64,000 nt of DNA. Source: Lutraria lutraria (Eukaryota > Mollusca > Bivalvia > Venerida > Mactridae). The notes beneath the pieces were generated by a model. That model searched no databases, was not told the origin of the DNA, and saw only the letters and a list, made by a program, of their open reading frames with translations. Of this stretch, positions 30,057-43,523 are shown piece by piece; the stretch's first letter is position 1, and every line of letters starts with the position of its first letter. The stretch spans positions 29,898,399 through 29,962,398 of the forward strand of contig OZ026841.1 in the NCBI GenBank assembly GCA_964023205.1. The letters are read 5' to 3'. The translations under genes were made by a program, and so were the position numbers.

Positions 30057-33000
30057 ACATGGAATAAGGACACATGTGAAATTATTGAAGAAATGAAGAC
30101 TGCAAATATAGTGTACATAACGAACCTATGTTACCCTTTTTTAAAATATCCTAATTATTTATACCACTTCCCTCCAAGCTTTCTCTAGAAATGTCCAGAA
30201 TGGTTTTTGTTTCGTGAAGACACGATATAGAAATGGATATTTAGGTAAGATGGCTTCTCATTGGATAACAGGTCATCATAAAAAAATAATATTCATAGGG
30301 AAAAAGCCATGTGACGTTTACCTTGTATTTAAATCATATTAAAGGATAGACAATATACATACTGTTATGAATTATCACATTTTAATGCTTTTAACATAGT
30401 TTTAACGATATATTGACAGTAAGACGAGAAGTTGTTACCATAGATAATTATAAGTAATAAACTGTAAATCCCATTTTGTTTAAAACCTATTGTGAGAGGA
30501 ACATTAGCAGGACTTGGTGACAAATCAACACCAATACCAGTCGCCAGGACCAGCCTTTCAAACCCAACTCTTCCACGACAGCATTAAAACTATATTGTTA
30601 CCAATTGATATATATTCGGTGTCAGACATAATATTGTATGGTGACACTAATTTGAATTATCGCAATTTGCCGGCAATTCAAAACCAACATAACGACGATT
30701 AATCTTCAACAGAGTCATGTTTTGAAGGATATGGAGACAATAACACAAGCGTCACGTGACTAATGGACGCCAAATCCGAAGGTTTTACATTTTCAGAGCG
30801 GTTCGCACCACCATTATCAAATTATTCAGATAATTTAAATGTTTTATTTCAGTAAGTCTCAAAACGATGTGTGTTAGATATCTGAAGATTCGATAAAATC
30901 GCCATTTTACGAGAATTCCATTAGATATTCTCAAATTTAACAATTATCACTTGCCACTACAGAAATCTGGCGGTGCAGTCATTTTCATTTACTGCTAAAT
31001 CTGACAACTTCATGAGCGAGAAGAACCGACAAGAACATGAAATAAAGAAAGCCAATTTAATATCCTCAAATCCCGGCGACTTAAAAATACATTTTCCTTC
31101 GTAAACGGAACCTCTAACTTGCAATAATATTATTTAAAACGAATTTCTTCACTGACATTTGGTAATTTTCTGTAATTAATGTTTTTCAATTTTTTTACTC
31201 GAAATATTTCTCATAACATCCAGTTGTATGCAGGTACTGCTTGCTTGTATAATTAAGATGCCGATTGCGAGTACAACGAATTCTGAAGATAATGTGTACA
31301 TCGTATAATCAACTAAGAATTAAAAACATCTTCCTTTGAAAGCGAACCATTCTTTGTGACACATTCAATTTTCAAACAAGAAAATAATTCGCTTCGGATA
31401 TCAATGATAAAGAATTAACGAACGTCTTATTTAATGTGTTTTTTTTTAATTTGATGACTGTGAAAATTGAACACAAATCATGGCTGAAGTCGTAACACTT
31501 AGTGTTCATGCACCTAAATGAATATGTCATCAACGAACACGAAGAAATTATTTTTCTGGTAAATTAGTTTTTTTATTAGAAACATCACAAACAGATTTTC
31601 ATAGAAATAGCTCTATACCCGAACATGATCGCTGATCTTATACCGAACGTTCGACGCACACACAACTAAGTCGACGATGAACGAAACAAAATAATGCTTT
31701 TGGCAACTACTAAGATACGTTAATTAAATCCAGAATTTCATAGTTTCTACATTTGTTTAAATGACCACAGACAGACCCTAAACTGTTTAAATAAAAAAAA
31801 TCTGAACACTTGTTCTGTACTGTATTTTTAAGTTGATACCCATTTTATTTGCGAACACTCGTAGCCCATGGCGTTTTGTAGACAACACTATTCATATTAA
31901 ATGTATCTTCCAAATTACGTACTCATAAAATACTATTTAAAACAGAGATTTATGTGATAGACAATTTTAATACATGGATATTGATGTTGAACTTTAAATA
32001 AGCTTTAAGATCAGATCTTATATTGATAGTGTCGATGCAATAAAATTTTGATGTTTTATGTATACAATCAAGTAACAGTACAGCCAGCTTACGAAATGTC
32101 GATTATTCTACCTAGCTATATACCTTCGTCCTAAAAACTGGAAAAGTCTCCAACTCTCCAAATTGGCTTTTGGTGCGACGTCAAGCCAAAGCACAAATAA
32201 TGTTTGGAGACTTGGCTGTTCAACCTGCAATCGCCTTCTAGGTAACCATAAACATGTATACCGAGAGGTCTTTGATCAAGTTTAATACAAGATAAACATT
32301 TCACTGAGTCTATTGGCCTGCAAACATTGCAACACTATGTGTTATTCTTCTGGTTCTAAAGCACAAAACATGTCGAGAAATTGACATATGTTTACAGAAT
32401 GGTAGACGCTGCAGTATAGGTACCGCTTGGTAACACAGATGTCATTGTTTGTCCCTGATAAGTGACTGCTACAAATATCATAAAAAAAACCGGCATTGAA
32501 AACATATCTTTGAAAGGAATGTAAACAGGAAATTATGATCATGGCATAAAGATTTAACAATTCCGATTTTGAACAAACGATGAAATACTTTATACTTGAA
32601 ACATTTTTTTGTGATGATTTATTGCATATTTTGGTTATTTTGTTGTTCTATTGGGATATCATTAAATGTTGTTACCTAAGCTGTGGTCTAAAGATATTTC
32701 GAAAATGTCTAAAGCACAGTGGTAGGGCATCTAACAAACAACCATTCATTTCTATTCATGCCAAAACGAAAAAAAAACGAATTTATAAAAAAACTTTATG
32801 TTTCATTTCTAAGGAAATAAGATTTTTTACTTTTGAAGTGAAGGCGCAACAAAAATAATTCATGTCAAAAGTGTTCATTAAAATAAAGTCAGTTTCCTCT
32901 TTAGTCCTCTATTCCTAATTCCAAAATCACTTACGACAAAAAGAAATACTGACATTAAAGTAAAAAATAATAAACGCATGGTTCCTAATTTGTTTTGATA

Positions 33001-34724
33001 CTTGAATTAAAAGCATTTGTCAAAAATACAATACAATTGTATGTGATTTCAAAGAGATATTTCAATTTGAAATGCAACCCGGAATTTTTCAAATACGCGG
33101 AGCTGCCATTCCAGTCATTAGATAGAATTACGAAACCTAGACTAATGATAAGACTGCAGTTGTCGACAAGGCTATCGCATTGCTAAGTATACACAAGCGC
33201 TGTGTTACCGAATCTACGCTCGCGGGCATCATTATAACATCTGATAATCGTCTGGAGAAAGTGGTGGGCTCCTCAAACTAAACAGTGTCAATTTAAAATG
33301 CTTGAAGAAATCTAAACAGTGAAGAAGGATCAAATACCCCCAGACATTTGCCATTCATCAAATTGTCAGAAAAGGAATGCATGTTACGCAATAGTGTTTA
33401 AGGTAATACAGATTATCGTCACTGTAAAACATTACACTAAAATCGGATGCATTAAGACATAATGGGTTTTCAGATAGTTTTACTAGCGAAATCCATTGTT
33501 TTGTGAACTTTAAAACCCATCATATTAAAAAAAATATTGCTGAGTTTATTTTTTGTGTTTTTGTGGAATTTTCGAATTTAAGAGGAAAATAAAGGAGCTC
33601 TCAATATTTTTGAGGAACGGGACTACAATTCTATGGTCTTTGATATAGTTAATATCGCTTATAAATGCCACTGAGGGTCAAACATCAATTTGATAAAAAC
33701 TTCTAGCCAAGGTATGCAGTACATCCTCATTCTAATTTGCGTATTTCCGTTTATCAATACACGAAGAATGGAAACAATAATCAAAATACAGCTAAAATTT
33801 AATAGGAGAGTTCAAAATAAAGTCTTAGATACGCAAATCAATAACTCATTAAACATCCCTTTCCAACATATTGTTATTAATGCCAATTGCATTAATGTTG
33901 ATATCTCCAAGTACAAACACACAGTGAAAAAAGGAAGGAAGCCTTTACATGGTTCAATGGTCTTATATGAAGCATTCGATACATTAAGCTCCCGAAAGAT
34001 GATTTAACAGTCTATTGCATCCATAAAAGATAATTTCAAAACCATCACACAGTAATAAAACCCTAATTAATAATTATTTACATTCTTTATTTGTCAATAC
34101 CTGCTGACGGCAACAAACAAAATTAATGAAGTTTGAACAAAATTTATAAACAAATAAGACAATAAAACTCAGCATATTATGAAAGTATGCAGCGCATGAA
34201 TCGATTTCAACATGCAATGCCCTCCGTCATTTATGTATTCTCTCCGACAGTTGGCAAATTCTAAAACCAATTTGTTGTATGCACCGATGGTTTACTGACA
34301 CTGCAATGGTGATGTTCTCCTGTATGTGCATCAATTATGGCCATTTCTGGCGATAGAATACCAAACTGTTAGCTAAACCAATATATGAAAATTTGACGTT
34401 TAAATCAAATTGTTTCCGGAACTAATCGGGGACAATTCGGCCTCTAAATCAGATTGTTTCAGAATCTAATCGGGCGCGATTCGTCTTTAAATCAAATCGG
34501 CCATGGGAACTCAACAAAATGGCTTGATTTGTTTACAAGTATGTTTTGCAACGTACGGTTAAATGGCTTAACATTCAATGCACGAATATAGGATTGCGCT
34601 GATAACGTATAACTGTAGAATAACATGGTGTATGTATCGGTGGTCGCCTGGTAATGGTATATGTTTGTAATCAATAGACACTAACCACGGTAGTTGGAAT
34701 GTCACGTGGTACCAGATTTATTTT
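30057..34724. other. AT-rich non-coding stretch
   Basis: No gene recognised over 4.7 kb. A short internal similarity near 34390-34500 (two or three copies of TAATCGGG/AAATCAAATTGTTTC-like text) is the only local repeat noticed. Confidence 0.45.
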
Positions 34725-34876
34725 ACATGCGAGAAACTACGCAGCCAGCTGATGGAAGGCACGGTGGTATGACCCAGGTGTAAGCCTCGAGGTCTACGTC
34801 CAACAAGGATCCCGGAAGTCACCAAATGAACCTAGTTGGTGGTGAAACATTACACTCCGGTGAAATAAAATAAATT
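34725..34876 (+). repeat. SINE-like body fragment
   Basis: CATGCGAGAAACTACGCAGCCAGCTGAT resembles the GCACGCGAGAGAGTTTTCCAGTCAGCTAAT block of the element at 43060. The tRNA-like head is absent and the end is AAATAAAATAAATT. Confidence 0.45.
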
Positions 34877-35442
34877 AAGCACTAGTGGACAACAAATCAA
34901 ACAGAGCAGACACTTTGATGAACTGAGCTTTTCAGGATAGAAAATGGATGTTTATCTTTATGACAAAAATGTTCGTACAGACCATAAAATAAGCATAAAC
35001 TATTATGTGTTCAGAACATTAACTGAAGCACTAAGATTTAAATCTATGGCATAACCTGACTGACAGTCAATTTGGTAAAATCTTAAAATCTTCAAAGCTT
35101 CTTAAGTACTACTTACAGCATTTTATGTTATTTTGATCCATCAAACTTTCGAAGTAGTCATTGTTTTGCATCTTACGAGTGGCATAAAATACATATCTAA
35201 ATTTTGATACAAAATATTTATATTTTATGTATTTGACAGCTTTATACTCTAAAATAACACGTAAAACCTACAGTACCCTTGCCACAAAATGCATTTCAGT
35301 TTTTGCATTATCAATGAAAGCATTTTATTCCACGCACTTGTTGCACGTTATCGAATTTATTAGACATCCACACGCGCATGCTGTTATTTACGAGCAATGT
35401 CGTGCCCAATTTTCGGTTTAAGTATAGGATAGATCACGAGTA

Positions 35443-35502
35443 ACTGTTGTCTATGAAATTTAGAGGCGAGAGGAGCGAGCTGTAAATTTCATAGTCAACA
35501 GT
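35443..35502. repeat. 60-base hairpin with 20-bp arms
   Basis: Left arm ACTGTTGTCTATGAAATTTA and right arm TAAATTTCATAGTCAACAGT pair at 19 of 20 positions around a purine-rich GAGGCGAGAGGAGCGAGC loop region. Confidence 0.85.
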
Positions 35503-35639
35503 AAGGAGAGATCCATCTGACTTAGACCTCAGGTATAACAACGGCTAACTGTGATGTAGGTGTTTTAGAAAACACTTTTTTCTGTCCTATGATTGGTCAG
35601 TGGGAGACAATCTAAAACTAGATCACACCACACAGGAGC

Positions 35640-35796
35640 AAGTAAAACCACGCGAATTCCAAAAGGACAAACTTGATCCAGATACAGAATTACTCCTGAA
35701 AACCGGACCCCATCCGGACTGTTCTAAAAGCACGGAACTTGAAAATCGTCCGATTTTCAGAGATTGTCGGTTTTCGTGGAGTCAGGGTTTTAGTTA
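35640..35796. mobile_element. MITE family 2, copy 3
   Basis: AGTAAAACCACGCGAATTCC at one end and GGAGTCAGGGTTTTAGTTA at the other, with CCTGAAAACCGGACC and GTCCGATTTTCAGAG inside, as in the other family 2 copies. Confidence 0.65.
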
Positions 35797-36993
35797 AACA
35801 TTAAAAACCGGTGAGGTTACGCTGTTCGAAAAAAAATGTCCCAGCCAGCAACGCAACTTTAGAAAAAAATGGCGTATGATTCCTAATTTAGTTATACAAG
35901 TTGAATGAATTCGCGTACAAATATTTATACATCTCTGTACATGTATTTACACATTAGATATTTCTTCATCAAGAGCGTATCTTACGGCATTGTATGTATT
36001 AAACAACCCATTACTGATCCCGATAACAATTTGTAGTTTTCTTCATGGATAATTATCGCCAACAAAGTATTTTGCACTAGTACCAATTACATCATATCTG
36101 AGCACTTGCACGTTTTGTATAATAATGATTAGTTCAAGCAGTTTACAGTGATTGTGTAATGTATTATATAGCCGGAACAATATAATGATATTGATCGCTT
36201 CATGTTAATATAGTCTGAGCAATGTACAATGTTTCTTGTTCATTTTGATACCAAAAAACACGTGTATTCTAATACATTAAATCTTTTACCATCATTTCGA
36301 GCCTCAATTGGCGGGACCCAGTCTGTAGTCCACGCCTTAGTTCCCCAAATCTGTATCAAAATGAGTGACGTGTCGCTTACTTGCAATCATGGATCAGAAT
36401 GCTTGACTTTGCAAAAATATTCCTTATTTACATTAAAGTTAAACGCATTAAATAGGCATTGCGTAAACAACAAGGGAATGCATTTCATAATGCATACGTT
36501 TTTATGCTTTATGTTTTCAAATCGCGTGCAGTGTCTAAATTATATTTTATTATATCTTTTTATTTTAAAAGAGCTACGAGTATATTGTCTTAAATCGTAA
36601 GTTTTGTGATTAAAATTCCAAAAGCCGTAAAATTTGTAAATGACAAAATAAACTATGTTTCCATAGGAACATCACGGTTTGTGAGGCGCACATTATGCCA
36701 TAAAGTATTGTTATTTTGTACTTTCATAGACAAATTACGACAAGTTTTGTTTATTACCCAAAATATATCTTCTCCTATTCTCATCGTAGAGATATGGTGT
36801 AGAATGTATGAAGTACCAATATCGTCATGTCTGCTTGGAAATACCATTAATCGTCGCATGAGAATGATAATGAGCTAACTCCCATTTTTAGCATTTTGAG
36901 AAAAATGCCATCAAACATCCATAGTCATTTGAAAAGATATGGAGACAGCACACAATGTGTTCTAACGGGGGCTCCAATTACGAGGTGATAGCT
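35797..36993. other. AT-rich non-coding stretch
   Basis: No gene recognised. The 123-residue ORF at 36229-36600 has no domain pattern. Confidence 0.45.

Positions 36994-37022
<29 letters not shown>
36994..37022. repeat. (CA)n microsatellite
   Basis: About fourteen CA units. Confidence 0.95.
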
Positions 37023-37024
<2 letters not shown>

Positions 37025-39027
37025 GAATACAACGATGTAAGAATCTCAAAATTTTCAAAATGGTAGAGAGCTCTTGAAGTTATCATAGAAAACGCGAGTC
37101 TGCGGTCCGAATACTTAACTCGCGACCTCGCAGCTAATAATCCTGAACGGTCTCCGAGCTCAAAGCTCAATTCCATTCGTTGAAAAGTCGATAAAGCAGA
37201 TTAATGTTTAAATACATATTCAGATGAATTATGCTCTCACACTTATATATCAGTTATATCAAAACTGTCTGATCATTATTTTATAAGCGTAGATATATTA
37301 AAAGAAAAGATATGATATATGAGCTCAGAGACTGACAGTAAGTTTTATTACCTCGGGGCCTGGACTTTTCAAACTTGGTAAACCAGACAAGCGTTTCGAC
37401 TTTTTTTATAGTTTAACATTTTAGTTGCTTACTAAAATAAATAAAATACTGTTATATTCAATTCGGTATCTTACCCATTAATTGAACACACTTAATCTAA
37501 ATCTAATTGATTTTTACATTTAAAATGCACGATCACATAAATAAGTTCATTTATTTTTTAAAATTCTAATGTCCTTTAACAAACACCATAGTTTCGTATT
37601 CTTTTGTCATTTGATTAATGGCAATAATGCATTTCATAATTCCATCATACTGGTATAAATCAGCCCTGGGGAGGGATTCTACATAACGACAACAACAATG
37701 CGGGCATCATGATTTACGGAGGCAATACTTTCTCATGCTATTGTTAGTGATATATAAGGCTGTAATTGTTAAATGCATTCTCCCATAATAGCTGTGTATT
37801 GGCGAAATAAAACATAATGTCCACACAATAGAGCTGCGCTTTTAATTACTCGAAGTGGTAAGATATGCTCATCACATGGATAGTGAGACTATTGAATTAA
37901 AACTCCGTAACCTGAACATAATTCATTGGCATCACATCCCTGAAAAAGAATCTCTTTATATTTCCGATTGATTCAATCTTAATTAATGCACAAAGCATCG
38001 AATACCTACTGTTATTTGCAACCGGGATATCAATTAGACGGAAATATGAGTCCAATGACAATACGTTGACAGCATGTTCTGGAAACTGATGCGATAAGAC
38101 TGCATTGGAATCATATTTGTTCGAGTGTAAATAAATAATTTAAAACAACTTAGTCATCTATCACTAGTTCCCATTTTGCCTAAAATCAACACATTTTAGT
38201 TGACCTGGTTCTCAATCGGGTTGCTTATGTTTAGCTCAATGCAAACTTATAACAGGAACCAGTTTGGGCATTCATGACAACCATACGTTGTTCAAATTAA
38301 TCCAACCGTTATTATATGAGTAGCGTTATATTGAGTGTAGTACGATTAAATGTCAGTTAATTGCCCATTAGACGTAGACCATTTCATCCATATTTAGTCT
38401 TCCCACTGAAACAAATAGATCTAACAGTTCTGTATAACTATATGGACATGAAGGACTGGCCATTTAAGATACAGGTTAATGACTTCGTTTCAATATCCTC
38501 GGGGATTTTCACAAATGAAACGTATTTGTCTTGACCGCTGATGGATGTAGGCTAAATATTGTTTTTTTTTGTGACGAGTGTGCAAATGAGAAACTTGGAC
38601 TAAATCCATTTCGTCGGTGTATTCAACCCACAATTTCACATGGAAATCCCATTTACTGGTAAGCCAATTATATTAGAATTCTCTCCCCACCTCGCATCAC
38701 TTCATCGAATAATGACATATTATTATGGCCCGTTTTGCACAAATGACTGCTTCGTATCGGAATAAAGGAAATAGAAAGTGATCCAAAGAAAATGAAATTC
38801 ATAAAAACAGCTTAAATTGTATCCAGTGATGACACATGGAAGGGAACAAATTGAGGATTAGCCGGTAATTGTTTATACCACAAAATCTGACATACAGGAA
38901 TTGAATAATAATCAAAAAGAAATGATAAAACAGCTATATCGGCTTCGTGAAGCGTTTAAAAGCAGTAGGGAACAACCTCCAAAATTGGACGATATCAGTT
39001 TTATCGTCCTGGCCATTAACCTCAGTT
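37023..39027. other. AT-rich non-coding stretch
   Basis: No gene. A partial GGAACCAGTT mini-element lies at 38199-38266 (listed separately). Confidence 0.45.
38199..38266. repeat. diverged GGAACCAGTT mini-element
   Basis: GACCTGGTTCTCAATCGGG at one end and AACAGGAACCAGTTTG at the other, at the same spacing as the element at 42525, but diverged. Confidence 0.55.
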
Positions 39028-39280
39028 CGTTTATTTGTTTGTTTATTAAGGTTTTACGCCCCCTTTTCAACAGCAGAGTCATATGTGGTGGACAGTTAAC
39101 CAAACCATTGTTCCTGGGAAGAACCAGTACTAGACTCCCATCCTCCGTAAGCAACTGCCTATTTTCTGACATAAAGATACATGGTCGGTATCTGGGCTCG
39201 AAGCCACGACCCTCGATCAGTGAGAGGTTACAATGAGTTGAAGTCAGCGACCTTTATAATCACTCGGCCACGAAGGCGGG
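39028..39280 (-). repeat. tRNA-derived SINE family A, copy 2
   Basis: The reverse complement starts CCCGCCTTCGTGGCCGAGTG, has B-box GGCTTCGAGCCC and CTTACGGAGGATGGGAGTC, and ends in TTAATAAACAAACAAATAAA. It is the longest copy, and ORFs across it are not genes. Confidence 0.85.
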
Positions 39281-39362
39281 TCCCATTAACCTCGACACTA
39301 AGTCAAGTTTCTGTTACAAACCATGCTCTTAAATTAGTTACCAAGATGGCGTGTCCGTGTCT

Positions 39363-39381
39363 CCCCCCCCCCCCCCCCCCC
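39363..39381. repeat. poly-C tract of 19 bases
   Basis: Uninterrupted C run. Similar shorter runs occur at 42230-42241, 61948-61961 and 63265-63274. Confidence 0.95.
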
Positions 39382-41208
39382 GCTCCACAAAATACCCTCA
39401 TTTACAAAATAACCAACTATATTGAAAAACATCAGATGATGGTTAATCAGCAAATACACAACGTCTTTAAATAGTTTAATAGACTGTATTTTGTTATCAT
39501 TTGAAGTCTATCAAAATCGCAATAAAATGCTCATAAAATTCCTGGCGACTAAAAGATTCGAAATTCACGTCTTGACGATAATGACAATTGTTAAAATGTC
39601 ATGCTATGTATTTTTTTTTGTAAACGTCTTACATATAGGAGTGTCAAAAGTATTTACATTTCTGAGAAACATTAAAATGTTGATTATTCTGGGGGAATTT
39701 GGATGTATACGATTGCAAATTTTATAATTAAAATGAAGCATTTCAAGCCTGTGTAGTTTGAATACTGACAAACAAAGCATACGTCAGTGGCAATAGTCTA
39801 CCAAAAGAAAAAAACATTCGAGCGTTTTATCGATCTTTTTTTGTAAAGATACTTAATGGTAATTCCTAACACTTGAAGGTTGATGTAATTGTCGATACAG
39901 ATAAGATAATTGTAGATAAAATACGTGAGATAAGATATATAAGAACTAATACACTCAAGCACCGCATTTCTTCAAGCAATGCTTTTCTTATTCATCCATG
40001 GAGTTATTAATTCCTAATTTCAGTCATATTTTTACGGCAACCTAGAGAGGTTTGACATACATAGAGATACCTATTACATTCTTGACGTTTATAGGTAAAA
40101 GAATTAGCTACACGTTGGTTGATCCTTTCTGAGCAACATCCAGAATGCGGCCAATGGGTCGTGTTTATATTTTACCAGTAATCTTTTGTGTGAAAAGACT
40201 GATTGTCAAATTGAATACAGTTTAGCAACGTGAATTGCAATGTATCTGTAATTCATTATACCATCGATGAACCTATTTTAGGGTTGGTAAAGCTCTCAAG
40301 GGACACGTAATGATGACATAATAATAGTCTTCTAGATACGAACGTCTTACACTCGTGTCAGTTGAAATGAGTTCATTTTATCAATATGACAAATAATGTT
40401 TGCATTACCATCAAACTTTCTTTGTTGTTTAAAGATGAGCTTAAACAGATCATGGATAGGAACACGCACAGTTTATGGAAACATTTCTGTTTGTTGCTGC
40501 TAAAGTTTATACATTAACTAAACTTGATAGCAATGTACCTTAAACTCGGGGTAACCTTGAATATAAATTTGTTTGTCTGTCTTTTTCGCGGAATTAGTTG
40601 CGTTTACAAATAATCGAGAGGGCGTGATGTACAAGAATCAGTCAAATCGAAGAACTGGAGTGTTTATGGTTATTTTATGCCATCTGTGTTCGTCTAACAA
40701 ATCGCGCCGCATTATCAGTCGCTTCATGCTTAGAATGAATGTAAACCATCCCTGCACTTATATATTAAGATATTCATGTTTTTTATCTGAAAAGTTCATA
40801 GCTCGCGATAAATTCAGAAATTTAGGTCATGCCTAGATAAACAGCACATTCTTTGATGATCTTTCCGATTTTTTACAGAATACTTTTGGGTTGAATTATA
40901 TATATTTTTAAATCTTTATTCTCAATCTTTAACCTACAATATCAATTACTCTTAATTGTACGTTTTCAATTTGAATTAAGTATTTAACCTCATGATTAAA
41001 TCGATCTAAATCTGACTGAAGTTTTTAGTTTATATTCTGATCAGGTATACACGATGGGTATTTACAGACAAATTTGTAAAATCATCTACTTGAGAATAAA
41101 AAAGATGTGGTATTAATTAATGGGGGTTAGAGTGTGGATATAAACAGCTATTGTATGCAGATGTTTGCTTGCATTTCCGCAAGTCACAATTGCATACATT
41201 AAAAAAAC
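39382..41208. other. AT-rich non-coding stretch
   Basis: No gene recognised. Confidence 0.5.
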
Positions 41209-41383
41209 AATTAAAACCTCTCAAACTGGACACCTACCGGACTTGGCTAAAAGTCCGGCTTTCTGAGAATTCCGGTTTTCATAGAACATTTGATACATTT
41301 GATGAAAAATGGGACTTGGAAAAATGCCAGAGTTTCAGGGAATTCCGGTTTTCAGGGAGTCCGGAATTTTTGGGGGTTTACTG
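41209..41383. mobile_element. MITE family 2, copy 4
   Basis: AATTAAAACCTCTCAAACTG at the left and GGGGGTTTACTGCA at the right, with paired GAATTCCGGTTTTCA blocks inside and the same layout as at 14472. Confidence 0.65.
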
Positions 41384-42524
41384 CACATACTATATTGAAG
41401 GCAATATAGTAATGTCCAAAGCAGAATCGTTGACCACAATGTTACTGTAAATCGACAGTTTACCAAGAACTTTCTGAGTAAGACGAATCGTACCTTTCTT
41501 CTGCTTTGAAGGACCAATTTATTTCTGAAGAAATTTACATTTTTATAACTATCTTGTTAATGTTAATTAAGAATACATTCATACACCCGAACGAATCTGA
41601 TGGGTTTTCTCAGCGCTAGTCAGGCAGGCTTGAATAAGTCGCAAGTTTCGGCTGAAACAATAAACGCTCCCTATCTAAGAAATAAAATAGATCTTACAAT
41701 AATTGCATTTGAACGGGATGGAAAAACTTCATTATTCCAGGAGAATAAATGATGTGAAAATGGGAATTGCTATTTTCTGGGATGGCGATAATAATAAAAG
41801 GTTGTGAGGGGTTTAAATTCACAAGGAGTGACAAATTACATTGCTCATTTAAAAAAGAAAACAAAGCGATTGATATAATTGAAATGCCTAAGGGGAGAAT
41901 GTAACACAGACAGTTTAATTAGCCCTGATGTTTTATTGTTGGCACATGATACTGTCTGTCTGGTGTACTAATTAATGCTAAGGTGGTCGCATATCGAATT
42001 ATGAGTTTTTATTGTTAATGCCAAATATCATAAATTGATCGAGCCAACACTGGGCTACGGACGCGACTACGCCAAGGCTAGATAAATGATGCCATGTTTA
42101 CGGTAATCGGACCCAAAGAAAGGAGTAGATGATTAGCCAATCCTTATTTTCCTTCTTTTTTCTAAAACATTCATAGAGGTCTATAATCGTGGTGTATTGT
42201 TTTGATACCACAGGGTCGAAAACAATGAACCCCCCCCCCCCAAAGTTTGAAGGTTAGTCGTATTTTTCGTCGAAAGTTTAAATGTTTCGAGTTTTTCGAG
42301 AAATTTGAAATTATATGCCGTATTCCTTTCGTCTGTTGAAATGTGATTCGTACTAATATATAATCAAGCTCTGGATTGTCTGTGGTGTAAGAAATAAAAT
42401 TCTGGCTCTAATGAAGGAAACAAAGCGTCATGATATGCGACTAAACTTCTGCGATGGTATTTTCGCGCTGTCATGGACAAATTCCCGCAGCGGTTACTTC
42501 CCCTGACCAGTACAGAATCAAAGT
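41384..42524. other. non-coding stretch
   Basis: No gene recognised; contains a 12-base poly-C tract at 42230-42241. Confidence 0.5.
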
Positions 42525-42593
42525 AAACTGGTTCCCGTTGACTTGTGTGTACAAAGCCATTGGTACATTGCTGAAAGGAACGGGAACCAGTTT
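42525..42593. repeat. 69-bp palindromic mini-element, type copy
   Basis: AAACTGGTTCCCGTT at 42525-42539 is perfectly matched by AACGGGAACCAGTTT at 42579-42593. The centre has GTGTACAAAGCC. Related units lie at 14941-15104, 38199-38266 and inside repeat E. Confidence 0.85.
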
Positions 42594-43059
42594 AGTTACA
42601 AAGCAGCGCAGCGTGACGTAACCGGTGCGAGGAGTTTTAATCAAGGAACGTCATATCGCATTATCACGTGACAAGTTCAGCAAATCAAACCGGAGGAGGA
42701 CTGTGGCACAGCCATTTCCCCGTACAAATACAAATGTATAAATTTGTGCTAGATATGCATATTAAACAATAATATGCAGATATATCTTATAACGCTGATA
42801 TTAACGACTGCTCGTATAAATCCGTAAATTTAATTAAAGAAATAAATTTCAAGAATTTTACGATTTCATGAGCAAAATCGTAAATCTTCAATTTTATATT
42901 ACGAGTGTTTGCATAATTGCATAATTATTATATCTTGTTTTGTCAGGGAAGAACTTTAAAAAATAAAAAACAATATCTTTGAAATCATACAGACAACACA
43001 CATAAGTTTAACTCTCTTCTCTAATTTTGTTTCTTTATGGTTAACATATTGATTATCAA

Positions 43060-43315
43060 GGGGTCTCCGTGATGGAGTGGTTATGGTTTCTGACAAGTTA
43101 TCAACTGTTTCTCTCCGCTACATGTCCGAATCCAACCTGGGAACATACAATTTTGCACGCGAGAGAGTTTTCCAGTCAGCTAATAGAGTATCGTTGGTTC
43201 TCCAAAATGTAAAGAGGTACGACAGACGGGTTATGGGTCTTCCTCAATAATCTAAGCTTAAAATCGTTTAAGTCAAAATGGCCCTGGTTGTTGTTACAAA
43301 CTTGATCCCCAAGCA
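43060..43315 (+). repeat. tRNA-derived SINE-like element
   Basis: Head GTCTCCGTGATGGAGTGG (A-box-like TGATGGAGTGG) and a diverged B-box ATGTCCGAATCC. The body has CGAGAGAGTTTTCCAGTCAGC, GGGTCTTCCTC and AAATGGCCC, like the element at 9113. Confidence 0.55.
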
Positions 43316-43348
43316 AGAATTATTTGATAGTTATAGCATATACATGTA

Positions 43349-43523
43349 CAGTACAACCTCTCCAGAGCGGCCCTCTCTAGAGCAAAAACCTCCCTTCAAC
43401 AGCAACATGTTTTTTCCCACTGCACGATTGAACTATCAAATTAACCTCTCCCGAGCAAAAACCTCTCTACAACAACATAAATTTGCTACTCTCAAATGGT
43501 GTTGCTTTGGAGAGGTTGCGCTG
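43349..43523 (+). mobile_element. TA-flanked MITE family 1, copy 2
   Basis: CAGTACAACCTCTCCAGAGC at the left and GCTTTGGAGAGGTTGCGCTG at the right form a terminal inverted repeat, with TA on both sides (43347-43348 and 43524-43525), fitting a TA target-site duplication. Confidence 0.85.
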
